Below are positions 16,311 to 25,215 of a stretch of 48,741 nt of DNA, piece after piece (position 1 is the stretch's first letter; each line of letters begins with the position of its first letter). Below the pieces are notes generated by a model, which saw only the letters and a list, made by a program, of their open reading frames with translations, searched no databases and had not been told where the DNA came from. The DNA is taken from assembly GCA_030426245.1 (NCBI GenBank), contig JAUHYZ010000016.1:1-48741 (forward strand), in the 5' to 3' direction. The translations under genes were made by a program, and so were the position numbers. The DNA is from Alphaproteobacteria bacterium (lineage in GTDB: Bacteria > Pseudomonadota > Alphaproteobacteria > Sphingomonadales > Sphingomonadaceae).

Positions 16311-17453
16311 CTAATCCGCCGGGAACAGCGCCACGATGTCGGCCAGCGCGTCGTTGAGCCGATCGCGCTGTGCGTCATCGGTATTTCCCAGGCGTACGAG
16401 CACCAGGCTCTGGCCAGGCGACACAAGCACATACTGGCCTTGATGGCCCAGCATGGCGATCAGGCCGGAAGGCCCCTGATCCGCGAACAGCACATCGCGG
16501 TCGGTACCAGAAGGCCGGTTGAGCCAGATTTGCGCGCCGTAATCGGGCGCACGTGGGCTGGGTGCGGACATGAAGGCAATCCAGCTCCTCGGGACCAGCT
16601 GCCCGCCTCTCGCTGCGCCCCGACTGCGCAGAAATTCTCCGAATCGCGCCCAATCGCGCGCCGTCGCGTGAATCATGCTGCCGCCGATCATCGTTCCGGC
16701 TGCGTCATATTCGGCAATTGTCGAATGCATGCCCAGCGGGACGAACAGCCGAGCTTTCAGAAAATCGTCCACTGCCGATCGGCGCGCGTCCGGTGCAGTG
16801 TCGCCCGTCAATACGCGTGCCGCAATATCCGCAAGGATCACGCTGCTATTGGTGGAATACTCGAACTTTCGGCCAGGCAAAGCTTCCAAAGGTTGGGCCT
16901 CCGCCCAGCTCGCCATGTCGTCGCGGCCTTGCAGAAACAGCATGCGCACCGTGTCGGAATCGTAGGCGGGTTCGCCTTCTTCCGTGTGGCGCAGGCCGGA
17001 ACGCATCTGCAGTAGCTGGCGCAAGGTGATTTCCCCACGCGGATCGCCAGGGCGCTGCCAGTTCGGTATTGGCGGTGTCTCGTCCAGCCGCAATTTGCCG
17101 TCTGCCACCAGCATCCCGATCATCACGCCGGTGATCGTCTTTGACATGGACCAGCCGACGAAGCGGGTTTCCTCGCCATAGGGCGCGGCGTAGCGTTCGG
17201 CCACGATGTCGCCTTCATGCATCAGGATGAAGGCACGCGTTTCCCCAATTTCCTCACCGCTGAAGAGCGCGTCGATCTTGCGCGCCAGTTCTTTCCTCGG
17301 TGCGCCCGGGTTTTCGGTGACTGCTTCCATCGCCCGGGCGCTTGCAGCCAGGTCCACAGTTTGCTCGGGCGCATTGCCGCTGCATGCGCAAAGCCCCAGC
17401 GAGAGGGCTGGCAGCAAGCTATGCGAGAAGATAGAGAGGCCTGGCCGCATCAT
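16311..17453 (-). CDS. Beta-lactamase-fold serine hydrolase, probable lipoprotein
   Basis: This is a 380-residue protein of the class C beta-lactamase / DD-peptidase fold. The signal sequence ends in LSLGLCAC, with C24 as the likely lipidated cysteine. The catalytic SxxK is S102-M-S-K105 in VGWSMSKTITG. The Tyr motif is within EYSTNSS, and an HQG near the C-terminus replaces KTG, as in EstB-like esterases. Its substrate could be an ester, a beta-lactam or peptidoglycan and cannot be told from sequence. The start is ATG at 17453. The frame extends to a TTG at 17474, which is less likely. It is divergent, by only 31 bases, from a small membrane-protein gene. Confidence 0.88.
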   Translation of the reverse strand: MMRPGLSIFSHSLLPALSLGLCACSGNAPEQTVDLAASARAMEAVTENPGAPRKELARKIDALFSGEEIGETRAFILMHEGDIVAERYAAPYGEETRFVGWSMSKTITGVMIGMLVADGKLRLDETPPIPNWQRPGDPRGEITLRQLLQMRSGLRHTEEGEPAYDSDTVRMLFLQGRDDMASWAEAQPLEALPGRKFEYSTNSSVILADIAARVLTGDTAPDARRSAVDDFLKARLFVPLGMHSTIAEYDAAGTMIGGSMIHATARDWARFGEFLRSRGAARGGQLVPRSWIAFMSAPSPRAPDYGAQIWLNRPSGTDRDVLFADQGPSGLIAMLGHQGQYVLVSPGQSLVLVRLGNTDDAQRDRLNDALADIVALFPAD

Positions 17454-17484
17454 GCCGGCGCATCTCTCGGACAAGTAGGTGGCT

Positions 17485-17844
17485 ATGGCAACCGCAAAGC
17501 AACAGAGAAGAAAACGCTCGTCCAGGCGTACCGCCCGTTGGCCGGGAATCCTGCTGCTCGCAGCTCTCCTGGCGGCAGGCCTTGCATGGTATCTGCGAGA
17601 AACCTTGATGGACCAGGCCGTTGCAGGGGCTGCGTTCGGGGCCCGTATGGCGTGTTCCTGCCGCTATATCGGGGGCCGCGATCTGAACGATTGCCGAAAG
17701 GACTTCGTGCCTGGCATGGCGATGATCCGGCTGAGCGAAGACCGCGATGCGCAAAGCATTACCGCCAGTTTCCCTCTTCTGGCCAGCCAGACGGCTACCT
17801 ATCGCCAGGGCCCGGGATGTCTGCTTCAGCCGTGGGACCGCTGA
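17485..17844 (+). CDS. Small single-pass membrane protein with Cys-rich domain, unknown function
   Basis: This is a 119-residue protein with an Arg/Lys-rich cytoplasmic start, one membrane segment at about 20-38 (PGILLLAALLAAGLAWYL), and a periplasmic domain of about 75 residues. That domain holds cysteines in ARMACSCRYIGGRDLNDC and a last one in GPGCLLQP. The segment FPLLASQTATYRQGPGC seems typical of a small Sphingomonadales family, which I recall only as hypothetical or mis-named amidase. The start is ATG at 17485, because the GTG at 17479 lacks a ribosome site. It lies back to back with a serine-hydrolase lipoprotein gene, which suggests a shared promoter region. Confidence 0.75.
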   Translation: MATAKQQRRKRSSRRTARWPGILLLAALLAAGLAWYLRETLMDQAVAGAAFGARMACSCRYIGGRDLNDCRKDFVPGMAMIRLSEDRDAQSITASFPLLASQTATYRQGPGCLLQPWDR

Positions 17845-17865
17845 AGCGCGGCCTCAACTGCGATT

Positions 17866-19035
17866 TCAGGCCGCACCAACGGTGTCGGCAATCCATCCTC
17901 CGCCAATAACGCGCTCTCCGGCATAGATTACCGCGGCCTGCCCGGGGGCAACGCCATATTCCTCCGAAGAGAAACGGATCGTGGTGCGCGCGCCATCGCC
18001 CAGTGGACCGTCCAATGACACGGGAACGGGCTTGGCAAGCGAGCGGACCTTGGCAGTCAGCGGCGGCGCCTGATTGCCAGAGGGCAGCGGGCCGATGCGG
18101 TTCGTTTCATCGACATGCGCGGCCGCAACGCCGAGCATGCGCTTGGGCCCGGCCATCACGCGCGCATTTTCGGCATCGAGCGCAATGACGTAGAGTGGTT
18201 CGCTTTGGCCGCCAATATCGAGCCCGCGGCGCTGGCCCACAGTGAAATGGATGACGCCGGCATGGTGGCCCAGCACCGCGCCGCTTTCGGCATGCACGAT
18301 TTCACCGGGCACCACACCTTCAGGCCGCATTGAGCGCACGATCTTCGCATAATCGCCATCCGGTACGAAACAGATGTCCTGGCTGTCGGGCTTCGCGGCA
18401 ACGCTCAGCTCGGCCTGATCGGCCAGCGCGCGGACATCCTGTTTCGGCAGGCCGCCCAATGGGAAGCGAAGGAAAGCGAGCTGTTCTTCGGTGGTCGCGT
18501 ACAGGAAATAGCTCTGGTCGCGCGCCGGATCGAGCGCGCGGTGAAGTTCGGGGCCGGCCGGGCCCATGATCCGCCGGACATAATGCCCGGTCGCAAGACA
18601 ATCGGCGCCGAGCTCTTTGGCCATGGCTAGCAGGTCAGTGAATTTCGGCCCCATATTGCAGCGGATGCAGGGAATGGGTGTACGCCCCGCCAGATAATCG
18701 TCGGCAAATCGATCGACCACTTCCTCCCGGAATGCCGTTTCGTGGTCGAAAACATAGTGCGCGATGCCCAACCGGTCGGCGACATTGCGCGCATCGCGAA
18801 TGTCGTCCCCGGCGCAGCAGGCCCCCTTGCGCCCGGTGGCTGCACCATAATCGTAAAGCTGCAAGGTAATCCCAATTACTTCCGCGCCGGTCGAAGCGGC
18901 AAGCGCAGCCACGACTGAAGAATCGACGCCGCCCGACATGGCAACGACGATCCGGCATTCGCGCGGCTCTCGCGGCAGGTCGAACAAGGCGGCCGCATCG
19001 AGTGCGGGCATATCGAGATTGTTCGCAAGGGACAT
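17866..19035 (-). CDS. mnmA: tRNA-specific 2-thiouridylase
   Basis: MnmA adds sulfur to the wobble uridine (U34) of tRNAs for Lys, Glu and Gln, using ATP and a persulfide relay. The protein is 389 residues. The PP-loop SGGVDSS, the catalytic cysteine in PIPCIRCN, the second active cysteine in DSQDICFV, the segment ATGHYVRR, and the C-terminal barrel with VGQRRGL are all present. The start is ATG at 19035. The frame continues to 19173, but that part overlaps the divergent promoter region and looks non-coding. It is divergent from the small ORF that precedes sciP. Confidence 0.95.
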   Translation of the reverse strand: MSLANNLDMPALDAAALFDLPREPRECRIVVAMSGGVDSSVVAALAASTGAEVIGITLQLYDYGAATGRKGACCAGDDIRDARNVADRLGIAHYVFDHETAFREEVVDRFADDYLAGRTPIPCIRCNMGPKFTDLLAMAKELGADCLATGHYVRRIMGPAGPELHRALDPARDQSYFLYATTEEQLAFLRFPLGGLPKQDVRALADQAELSVAAKPDSQDICFVPDGDYAKIVRSMRPEGVVPGEIVHAESGAVLGHHAGVIHFTVGQRRGLDIGGQSEPLYVIALDAENARVMAGPKRMLGVAAAHVDETNRIGPLPSGNQAPPLTAKVRSLAKPVPVSLDGPLGDGARTTIRFSSEEYGVAPGQAAVIYAGERVIGGGWIADTVGAA

Positions 19036-19150
19036 GGGCCGGCCCTTACACTGCAGCGCGCCAGACCGCAAAGTGACGGTTTGCAACCCTAACGCATAGT
19101 GAATCGCGGCTTTACCGGATGTTGACCAAGCTGCGTCTAATAGAGCCAGC

Positions 19151-19468
19151 ATGTACGAAGGGAATATCCTCAATCTGGGCTCAATTGCGCCGGCACGCGA
19201 TCCGTTTTCGGGCGCTGAGGGACTGCATGTGCTCAGCTGGGGCGAATTGGTCGCTCGGCTTGGCGCCGCTCGCGATTTCCGCCGGATAATCGTTGGCGAT
19301 CATATGTATCGGGGAAGCTTCGATTATGCCTCTGCCTGCCACATAGCGGCCTTGGGCGGCGGAAAACCTGGAATTAACCCATTTGCTTTAACCAATCGAA
19401 AAACGACGGAAAGCATAAGCTTAACCGTCATGAGCGATACGAATGCCTGCGACCGAGGAAGACAATGA
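19151..19468 (+). CDS. Small protein of unknown function upstream of sciP
   Basis: This is a possible 105-residue protein starting at ATG 19151. The middle, [23 protein letters not shown], looks like a conserved helix, and GGKPGINP may close the domain. The last 30 codons are AT-rich, overlap what looks like the sciP promoter, and may be a non-homologous tail. Its stop overlaps the sciP ATG by four bases. I have a faint recollection of similar small proteins at this site in related genomes, but no function. It could also be a leader ORF with a regulatory role. Confidence that the protein is made is moderate. Confidence 0.6.
   Translation: MYEGNILNLGSIAPARDPFSGAEGLHVLSWGELVARLGAARDFRRIIVGDHMYRGSFDYASACHIAALGGGKPGINPFALTNRKTTESISLTVMSDTNACDRGRQ
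19374..19426 (+). promoter_or_regulatory. Three TTAACC CtrA-like half-sites before sciP
   Basis: TTAACC occurs three times in direct orientation at 19374-19379, 19388-19393 and 19421-19426, all within 95 bases upstream of the sciP ATG (19465). The cell-cycle regulator CtrA binds TTAA-N7-TTAA or the half-site TTAACCAT in Caulobacter. The second copy is TTAACCAAT. None of the pairs has the exact seven-base spacing: the first two are ten bases apart. These are therefore possible half-sites, not a canonical box. Confidence 0.4.
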
Positions 19469-19764
19469 TCGAAAACCAGAATATCCGGCCAGCGCAGGTG
19501 ATCGGTCCGCTTGGCGAACCTCTGACGATCGATGACTTGCCGCCCCCCGACACGAAGCGGTGGGTGGTACGCCGCAAGGCGGAAGTCGTGGCAGCCGTCA
19601 ATGGCGGCCTGCTTACCATCGATGAAGTACTCGATCGCTATGGGCTGACGCTGGAGGAGTTCGCATCCTGGCAGCGGGCGGTCGACCGTTCGGGAATGCA
19701 GGGGCTGCGCGTCACGCGCATTCAGCATTACCGCGATCTCTACGAACGTCAGCTGAAATACTGA
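19465..19764 (+). CDS. sciP: SciP, CtrA inhibitor (DUF1153)
   Basis: SciP is a small DNA-binding protein that contacts CtrA and stops it recruiting RNA polymerase in G1-phase alphaproteobacterial cells. The protein is 99 residues. It has the near-invariant N-terminal run VIGPLGEPLTIDDLPPPDTK followed by RWVVRRKAEVVAAV, then a helix-turn-helix with GLTLEEFASWQRAVDRSG. The start is ATG at 19465 with GAGGAAG seven bases upstream. In Caulobacter the gene is itself activated by CtrA, and TTAACC half-sites lie upstream here. A strong terminator follows. The family assignment is firm; the cell-cycle role is transferred from Caulobacter. Confidence 0.93.
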   Translation: MIENQNIRPAQVIGPLGEPLTIDDLPPPDTKRWVVRRKAEVVAAVNGGLLTIDEVLDRYGLTLEEFASWQRAVDRSGMQGLRVTRIQHYRDLYERQLKY

Positions 19765-19785
19765 CCGAACAGATCGTGCGAAACC

Positions 19786-19811
19786 AAGGGCCGGAATTTC
19801 CGGCCCTTTTT
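19786..19811 (+). terminator. Rho-independent terminator after sciP
   Basis: GGGCCGGA at 19788-19795 pairs with TCCGGCCC at 19799-19806 around a three-base loop, with two flanking A-T pairs, and is followed by TTTTT to 19811. This is a textbook intrinsic terminator 20 bases after the sciP stop. Confidence 0.88.
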
Positions 19812-19994
19812 CGTTGTGCCAAGCAGTTTTTGTTTTTGCATGCATGCGGCAGCCACATCCTTGTCGGATAGGCGGGTTACCGCCAGAATGCGCTCTGCCG
19901 CAAAACGATGGGCACTGATCCGCCGAAAGAGCGTTTTAACAGTGTTGGCGGGCCGCAGCGGCCCTGGGCCGAGAAATTAGAGAGGAGACGAAGC

Positions 19995-20261
19995 ATGGGT
20001 TGGATTATTGCGCTGATCGTAGGTGGCGTGGCCGGATGGCTGGCAAGCATGGTGATGAATCGCGATGCGTCGATGGGGATTTTTTGGAATATCGTGGTCG
20101 GCTGTGTCGGTTCCATTGTCGGGAACGCCTTGGCTGGGCCGCTTCTGGGCATTCAATCGACCGTCCAGGCCTTCTCGCTCACGGGCTTGATCGTCGCCTT
20201 CGTGGGTGCGGTAGTGCTGCTGGCGATCGTCAATCTGATCCAGCGTGGGCGCATGCGCTGA
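19995..20261 (+). CDS. GlsB/YeaQ/YmgE family membrane protein
   Basis: This is an 88-residue Gly-rich hydrophobic protein with three short transmembrane helices. It opens with GWIIALIVGGVAGWLAS and continues with a central NIVVGCVGSIVGNALAG segment and a final helix ending in RGRMR. The family is called transglycosylase-associated in databases, and its members are often stress-induced, but no enzyme activity is proven. The start is ATG at 19995, with AGAGGAG at 19981-19987. A longer frame to 19908 is not family-like. No EcfG-type promoter is visible upstream. It is bordered by the sciP terminator and a strong hairpin. Confidence 0.9.
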   Translation: MGWIIALIVGGVAGWLASMVMNRDASMGIFWNIVVGCVGSIVGNALAGPLLGIQSTVQAFSLTGLIVAFVGAVVLLAIVNLIQRGRMR

Positions 20262-20528
20262 ACGACTTTTGAGGCAGCGGACAAGACACAATTCGATTGT
20301 GTTTTGCCGCTGCATTCATTTGCGCGTATCTTGAGAAATCTGTTTCGGGTCCGATCTATAGCTTGGCACGCAGGCCTCGGGACTTTGGTCTATCTTCGGC
20401 AGAGCGTGCATTGTCACTATGGCGCTGTGCGCCTATGGACTGCGTGAAATGCCGCCGGGCATGCGCCGGCTGGTTTTGTGTAACAACACACCGGTCAGCG
20501 GGCCGGCTTGTCGGGGCTTTGTGTCAGA
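20262..20528 (+). other. Non-coding gap before the efflux operon
   Basis: These 267 bases have no convincing gene. They start with a long hairpin (20274-20313). TTGAGA at 20331-20336 and TCTATA at 20355-20360, 18 bases apart, could form a weak promoter with a leader of about 160 bases. Nearer the adaptor gene there is TGTGT-aaca-ACACA at 20477-20490, a small inverted repeat that could be an operator. No regulator gene sits next to the pump. Confidence 0.35.
20274..20313 (+). terminator. Long hairpin after the GlsB-type gene
   Basis: GCAGCGG at 20274-20280 pairs with CCGCTGC at 20307-20313, and the inner arms ACAAGACACAAT and ATTGTGTTTTG pair too, leaving a TCG loop, one bulged A and one G-T wobble. 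This gives about 18 base pairs starting 12 bases after the stop codon. There is no T tract behind it, so it may act as an mRNA 3' end stabiliser or a Rho-assisted terminator. Confidence 0.55.
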
Positions 20529-21752
20529 ATGAATTACGAGACGACCGTCGACACCGGCCAAGAGCCGTATCTAGACGGCGATGATCCGCTGGGTGATCCC
20601 GATGAGGTGCGTGCGAAACAGCGCAAACGGCGCCTGTTGGCGATCGCGGCTGTGGCGCTGCTCGTGCTGATCGTCGTGGCGATGATGGCCAAGGGCGGCG
20701 AGGATGCTGAGTTCGCATCAGGGAGCGGCCAGGCGCCTTCAGTCACGGTCAGTTCGCCCGGGACAACCACCGTGCAGCGTGAGATTCAGACGACGGGCAC
20801 TCTTGCAGCACGGCGTGAAATGCCTGTCGGAGTCGTCGGAGAAGGCGGACGAGTCGTTTCCGTCCCGGTCGAGGCGGGACAGTGGGTCCGCAAGGGCCAG
20901 GTTCTTGCTGTCATAGACCGTTCCGTCCAATCCCAGCAGGCTGTCAGCAGTGAGGCGCAAGTCGAAGTGGCGAGGGCCGATGCCAAACTGGCCGAGGCCA
21001 ATCTGGCGCGCGCTCTGAAGCTTGTCGATCGCGGTTTCATTTCGACTGCGGACGTCGAACGGCTGACTGCCACGCGGGACGCGGCCGTGGCGCGGGTGAA
21101 AGTGGCGGAAGCGCAATATCGCGAATTGCTCGCCCGCAATGCCCGGCTGAATATCGTTGCGCCGGAGGCGGGATTGCTGCTCGAACGTAATGTCGAGCCG
21201 GGTCAGGTTGTCAGCCCTGGATCGGGAACCTTGTTCAGCATCGCCAAGGGCGGTGAAATGGAAATGCTGGCCGAATTGGGCGAAACAGATCTTGCGGCGA
21301 TTTCGCCAGGTGTGACCGCTCAAGTCGTGCCGGCCGGTACCGACAAGTCGTTCACGGGCGAGGTTTGGCAGGTTGCGCCCGTTATCTCTGAACAGAATCG
21401 GCAGGGCATAGCGCGAATTGCGTTATCCTACGCACCTGACCTGAGGCCGGGCGGATTCGCCACTGCCACAATCGTCAGCGGAACCGTGGTTGCACCGATG
21501 CTGCCCGAATCGGCAATTCTTTCGGACGATAACGGCAGTTACGTCTATGTCGTCGGCGAAGACAGCAAGGCCCTCCGCCAGAACGTTGAAACTGGTCTGG
21601 TAACCGACGGGGGTATTGCGATCGTCAGTGGCCTAAGCGGTAGCGAACGCGTTGTCATGCGTGCCGGCGGCTTCTTGACCGAGGGTGAAACGATCAATCC
21701 GGTCATTGAAGGCGCAGAGCCGCAGCAGCCTGCAGCCGCGCAGGATAGTTGA
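20529..21752 (+). CDS. RND efflux pump periplasmic adaptor (membrane fusion protein)
   Basis: This is a 407-residue adaptor that links an inner-membrane RND permease to an outer-membrane channel. It has an acidic cytoplasmic start, a basic stretch RAKQRKRR, and one membrane anchor at about 36-53, without a lipobox. A lipoyl half (VVSVPVEAGQWVRKGQVLAVID), a helical hairpin at about 130-190, the second lipoyl half (IVAPEAGLLLERNVEPGQVV), a beta-barrel and a C-terminal proximal domain follow. The start is ATG at 20529. A GTG at 20508 is possible, as neither has a strong ribosome site. The permease gene begins 12 bases after the stop. No TolC-type gene follows. Confidence 0.93.
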   Translation: MNYETTVDTGQEPYLDGDDPLGDPDEVRAKQRKRRLLAIAAVALLVLIVVAMMAKGGEDAEFASGSGQAPSVTVSSPGTTTVQREIQTTGTLAARREMPVGVVGEGGRVVSVPVEAGQWVRKGQVLAVIDRSVQSQQAVSSEAQVEVARADAKLAEANLARALKLVDRGFISTADVERLTATRDAAVARVKVAEAQYRELLARNARLNIVAPEAGLLLERNVEPGQVVSPGSGTLFSIAKGGEMEMLAELGETDLAAISPGVTAQVVPAGTDKSFTGEVWQVAPVISEQNRQGIARIALSYAPDLRPGGFATATIVSGTVVAPMLPESAILSDDNGSYVYVVGEDSKALRQNVETGLVTDGGIAIVSGLSGSERVVMRAGGFLTEGETINPVIEGAEPQQPAAAQDS

Positions 21753-21764
21753 GCAAGATCGCGC

Positions 21765-24700
21765 ATGAGTCTTCGCAACATCTCTGCCTGGTCGATCCGC
21801 AATCCGATCGTCCCCATCATCGCTTTTGCGGGCCTCGTACTGGCCGGCCTGCTCAGCTTTGCGCAGATGGAAGTTCAGAACGATCCGGACATCGAATTCC
21901 CGCTGGTGGTGGTGACGATCACCCAGCCTGGCGCTGCACCGACCGAAATCGAAAACCAGATTACGCAGCGCGTCGAGGCTGCAGTCAACACCGTCAATGG
22001 CGTGCGGACGATCAGTTCGACTGCCCAAGAAGGCCGCAGCCAGACTCAGATCGAGTTCGAAATCGGCACGGAAATCAATCAAGCCGTCAACGAAGTCAAA
22101 AATCAGGTCGATCAGGTTCGCAGCGAATTGCCTGAAGGCATTCTCGAGCCGCAAATATTCAAACTGGAAACCAGTTCCGACGCGCTCGTCTATTTCGGCG
22201 TCGCTGCCGACGACATGACGCTTGAAGAACTCTCGTGGTTCGTTGACGATACAGTGGCCAAACGGCTTCTCACTGTTCCCGGTCTTGCGGAAGTGGAACG
22301 CGGCGGCGGGGTTGACCGGGAAATTCTGGTCATCCTGGATCCGGCAAAAATGCAGTCGTTGGGCGTCACCGCCAGTCAGGTCAATCAGACGCTTCGCGCG
22401 CTCAACGTCAATGCCGCAGGCGGTCAGGCAGAAATAGCCGGATCGCGCCAATCGGTCCGCGTTCTTGGCAACGCCAAGAGTGCATACGAGCTTTCGCAGA
22501 CGCAGGTTTCGCTTGGGGGCGGCCGCACCGTCAAGCTCTCCGACTTTGCCAAGGTTACGGACGCCTATGGCGAATTGCGCAGCATAGCGAAGATCGACGG
22601 CAAACAGATCGTCGTCTTTTCCATCACGCGTGCGCGCGGCGCCTCGGACGTCAGCGTCTATGACAGCGCCGTCGAGGTCCTGAAACAGATTGAGAAGGAA
22701 AATACCGGGATCAGATTCACCCGGCTGTTCACCTCGGTCGACTATACCAAGGCCCAATATGAAAGCTCGATCGCGGCCATGGTGGAAGGTGCCGTGCTGG
22801 CGGTTATCGTGGTGTTCTTTTTCCTGCGCGATTGGCGTGCAACGATCATTGCGGCCCTGGCCATTCCGCTATCCGCCATTCCGACTTTCTGGTTCATGGA
22901 TTTGCTCGGCTTCACGCTCAACCAGATGTCGCTGCTGGCGCTTGGCCTGGTGGCCGGTGTCCTCGTGGATGACGCGATCGTGGAGATCGAGAATATCGTC
23001 AGACATATGAGGATGGGCAAGAGCGCCTATCAGGCATCCATCGATGCCGCCGACGAGATTGGTCTGGCCGTCGTCGCGACAACCTTCTCGATTGTCGCGG
23101 TGTTCTTCCCGGTTGCGCTGATGCCTGGCGTACCTGGCCAATTCTTCAAGAATTTCGGCCTCACGGTTGTCGCATCCGTCTTGATGAGTCTCGCAGTGGC
23201 CCGCCTTATCACGCCCATGATCGCGGCCTATTTTCTCAAGGCGAAGGGGCATGCAGAGCACGGTTCGGGCCCCTGGATGGACCGATATCTGAAGGTTCTG
23301 CACTGGTCGATCGATGAGACTAAGGCGCATGCAATCCGCTCGCGCCTTCAATCCGTGCAGGCCAGTCCCCTGTCGCTCCTGTTGTCGCTTCTCTTCGTGA
23401 TCGTGACGGCGGGGGCATTTCTCTATGCCTTGGTGTTTGCCGCACAGCAGCTTTCGCCGGCCGTTTCGGCTCTCGATTTGCCGAGATTCGTGGCGTTCTT
23501 CCTCGTTCCCCTCCTCGCATTGGGCGTCATTGCGGCTGCATGTCTGATCACCTATTTTGTGGGCCGATTTGCATCCATGCTGATCCGCGCGCTGGGCCGC
23601 CACTGCGCGCAGTATCACGACTATTTCCTCGGTCGGCTGCGTGCCCGCGGGTACGATCATCGCATCTGGATGATGGGAATCGGCGTCCTCGCACTGTTCG
23701 CGACGATGGGCATTGCGCTTTCCATTCCTGCACAATTCTTCCCCAATGTTGACAGCGACTTCAGCCGCATGCGCGTCAACATGGTCCCGGGCACCACGAT
23801 TCATCAAACCGAGGATGTGACAAGCCGGATCGCGTCGGTTCTGCGGGAGCAGCCTGAAGTGGAGCTTGTGCTAGAGCGTGTATTCGAAGGCAGTGCGTTC
23901 ATACTCATTACGCTCAAGCCCGATCGGGAGCGCTCCAGCATCGAATTCGAGCGGGATATGACTCCCATTCTGCAGCAGATTCCCGATGCCCGAATGAACT
24001 TCCTGGCTCAAGGTGGCGGACCTGGTGGATCCGGCCGGCCTATCTCGGTCATGTTGTCGGGCTCCGACCCGGAGCGCCTATCTGACGCGGCCACTCAGCT
24101 GGTCGAGCAGATGAAGGGCGTGCGCGGCGCGGTCGGTCCTCGAATCGAAGCAGATATGCGGCGCCCGGAAATCCTCGTCGAGCCGCGTCTGGATCTCGCA
24201 CAGAGCCTTGGTGTTTCTACTGCAGCTCTGAGCCAGGCAATCCGCATCGCGACGCTGGGCGATATCGATCAGAATGCGGCCAAATTCTCGCTTGCCGACC
24301 GGCAGGTGCCGATCAGGGTGCGGCTCTCGGAAGAAGACCGCCGCGATATGTCGGTGATAAGCAACATGCCTGTTCCGACTGCTTCCGGCGGTTCGGTGCC
24401 ACTGTCGCGTGTGGCGGACATATCCTTCGGTTCCGGCCCCACGACGATCGAGCGGTACAATCAGCAGCGCCGGGTATTTGTCAGTGCCGATCTCGCGCCC
24501 GGTGCGGCCAAGGGCGACGTAATGCAGAGCATCCAGGCATTGCCGATCATGCAGGATCTTCCGCGCGGCGTTTCCAACGCGCCGGTTGGCGAAGACCTGT
24601 GGCAGGCCGAACTGATGAGCAATTTCCAGGTTGCGCTGATTACCGGCGTATTGCTGGTCTTCTCCGTGCTGGTGCTGCTCTATCGCCGTCTGGTCTCGCC

Positions 24701-25202
24701 GCTCGTCAATATGAGTTCGCTGTTCCTGGCGCCTCTGGGCGGCTTCATTGCGCTGTTCATCCTGGGCCAGCCGCTTTCCTTGCCTGTGTTTATCGGCGTC
24801 TTGATGCTCTTCGGTATCGTTGCGAAAAATTCGATTTTGCTGGTGGATTTCGCCCTGGAAGAGATGGCGCTGGGCAAGAGCAAGTTCGAAGCAATCATCG
24901 AAGCCGGCCACAAGCGTGCGCAGCCGATCGTCATGACGACATTCGCGATGACGGCAGGGATGGTGCCGACGGCGCTTTCCCTGGCGGGCGATTCGGCCTG
25001 GCGTGCGCCGATGGGCACCGTCGTGATCGGCGGCCTGATCCTATCCACCATGCTGACCCTGCTGATCGTGCCGGCGGGCTTCAGCCTTGCCGACGGGGTG
25101 GAAAAACGCGTGGGGCCGTGGTTGCGTGACCGGTTGCTGACCTACAGACCGGGCGACGAACACAACCGATCGGGGAGGCCGGAGGCCCATCCAGCCGAAT
25201 GA
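21765..25202 (+). CDS. RND efflux permease (AcrB/HAE1-like) with an enlarged central loop
   Basis: This is a 1145-residue proton-driven exporter, about 100 residues longer than typical family members of about 1040. TM1 is at about 10-30, the first periplasmic porter domain follows, and TM4 carries the proton-relay aspartates in [15 protein letters not shown]. The first half ends near residue 490 with [14 protein letters not shown]. The usual link to TM7 is replaced by about 110 residues (about 510-625) with two extra hydrophobic stretches, near 534-560 and 575-600, before [14 protein letters not shown] (TM7). The second porter domain and the last TM bundle ([19 protein letters not shown]) look normal. 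Substrates are unknown. It is co-transcribed with the adaptor. Confidence 0.95.
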   Translation: MSLRNISAWSIRNPIVPIIAFAGLVLAGLLSFAQMEVQNDPDIEFPLVVVTITQPGAAPTEIENQITQRVEAAVNTVNGVRTISSTAQEGRSQTQIEFEIGTEINQAVNEVKNQVDQVRSELPEGILEPQIFKLETSSDALVYFGVAADDMTLEELSWFVDDTVAKRLLTVPGLAEVERGGGVDREILVILDPAKMQSLGVTASQVNQTLRALNVNAAGGQAEIAGSRQSVRVLGNAKSAYELSQTQVSLGGGRTVKLSDFAKVTDAYGELRSIAKIDGKQIVVFSITRARGASDVSVYDSAVEVLKQIEKENTGIRFTRLFTSVDYTKAQYESSIAAMVEGAVLAVIVVFFFLRDWRATIIAALAIPLSAIPTFWFMDLLGFTLNQMSLLALGLVAGVLVDDAIVEIENIVRHMRMGKSAYQASIDAADEIGLAVVATTFSIVAVFFPVALMPGVPGQFFKNFGLTVVASVLMSLAVARLITPMIAAYFLKAKGHAEHGSGPWMDRYLKVLHWSIDETKAHAIRSRLQSVQASPLSLLLSLLFVIVTAGAFLYALVFAAQQLSPAVSALDLPRFVAFFLVPLLALGVIAAACLITYFVGRFASMLIRALGRHCAQYHDYFLGRLRARGYDHRIWMMGIGVLALFATMGIALSIPAQFFPNVDSDFSRMRVNMVPGTTIHQTEDVTSRIASVLREQPEVELVLERVFEGSAFILITLKPDRERSSIEFERDMTPILQQIPDARMNFLAQGGGPGGSGRPISVMLSGSDPERLSDAATQLVEQMKGVRGAVGPRIEADMRRPEILVEPRLDLAQSLGVSTAALSQAIRIATLGDIDQNAAKFSLADRQVPIRVRLSEEDRRDMSVISNMPVPTASGGSVPLSRVADISFGSGPTTIERYNQQRRVFVSADLAPGAAKGDVMQSIQALPIMQDLPRGVSNAPVGEDLWQAELMSNFQVALITGVLLVFSVLVLLYRRLVSPLVNMSSLFLAPLGGFIALFILGQPLSLPVFIGVLMLFGIVAKNSILLVDFALEEMALGKSKFEAIIEAGHKRAQPIVMTTFAMTAGMVPTALSLAGDSAWRAPMGTVVIGGLILSTMLTLLIVPAGFSLADGVEKRVGPWLRDRLLTYRPGDEHNRSGRPEAHPAE

Positions 25203-25215
25203 AGGGCCTGGCGGC

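Noticed and set aside
19374..19391. Canonical CtrA box TTAA-N7-TTAA
   Set aside because: The two TTAA elements are ten bases apart, not seven, so only half-sites are claimed.
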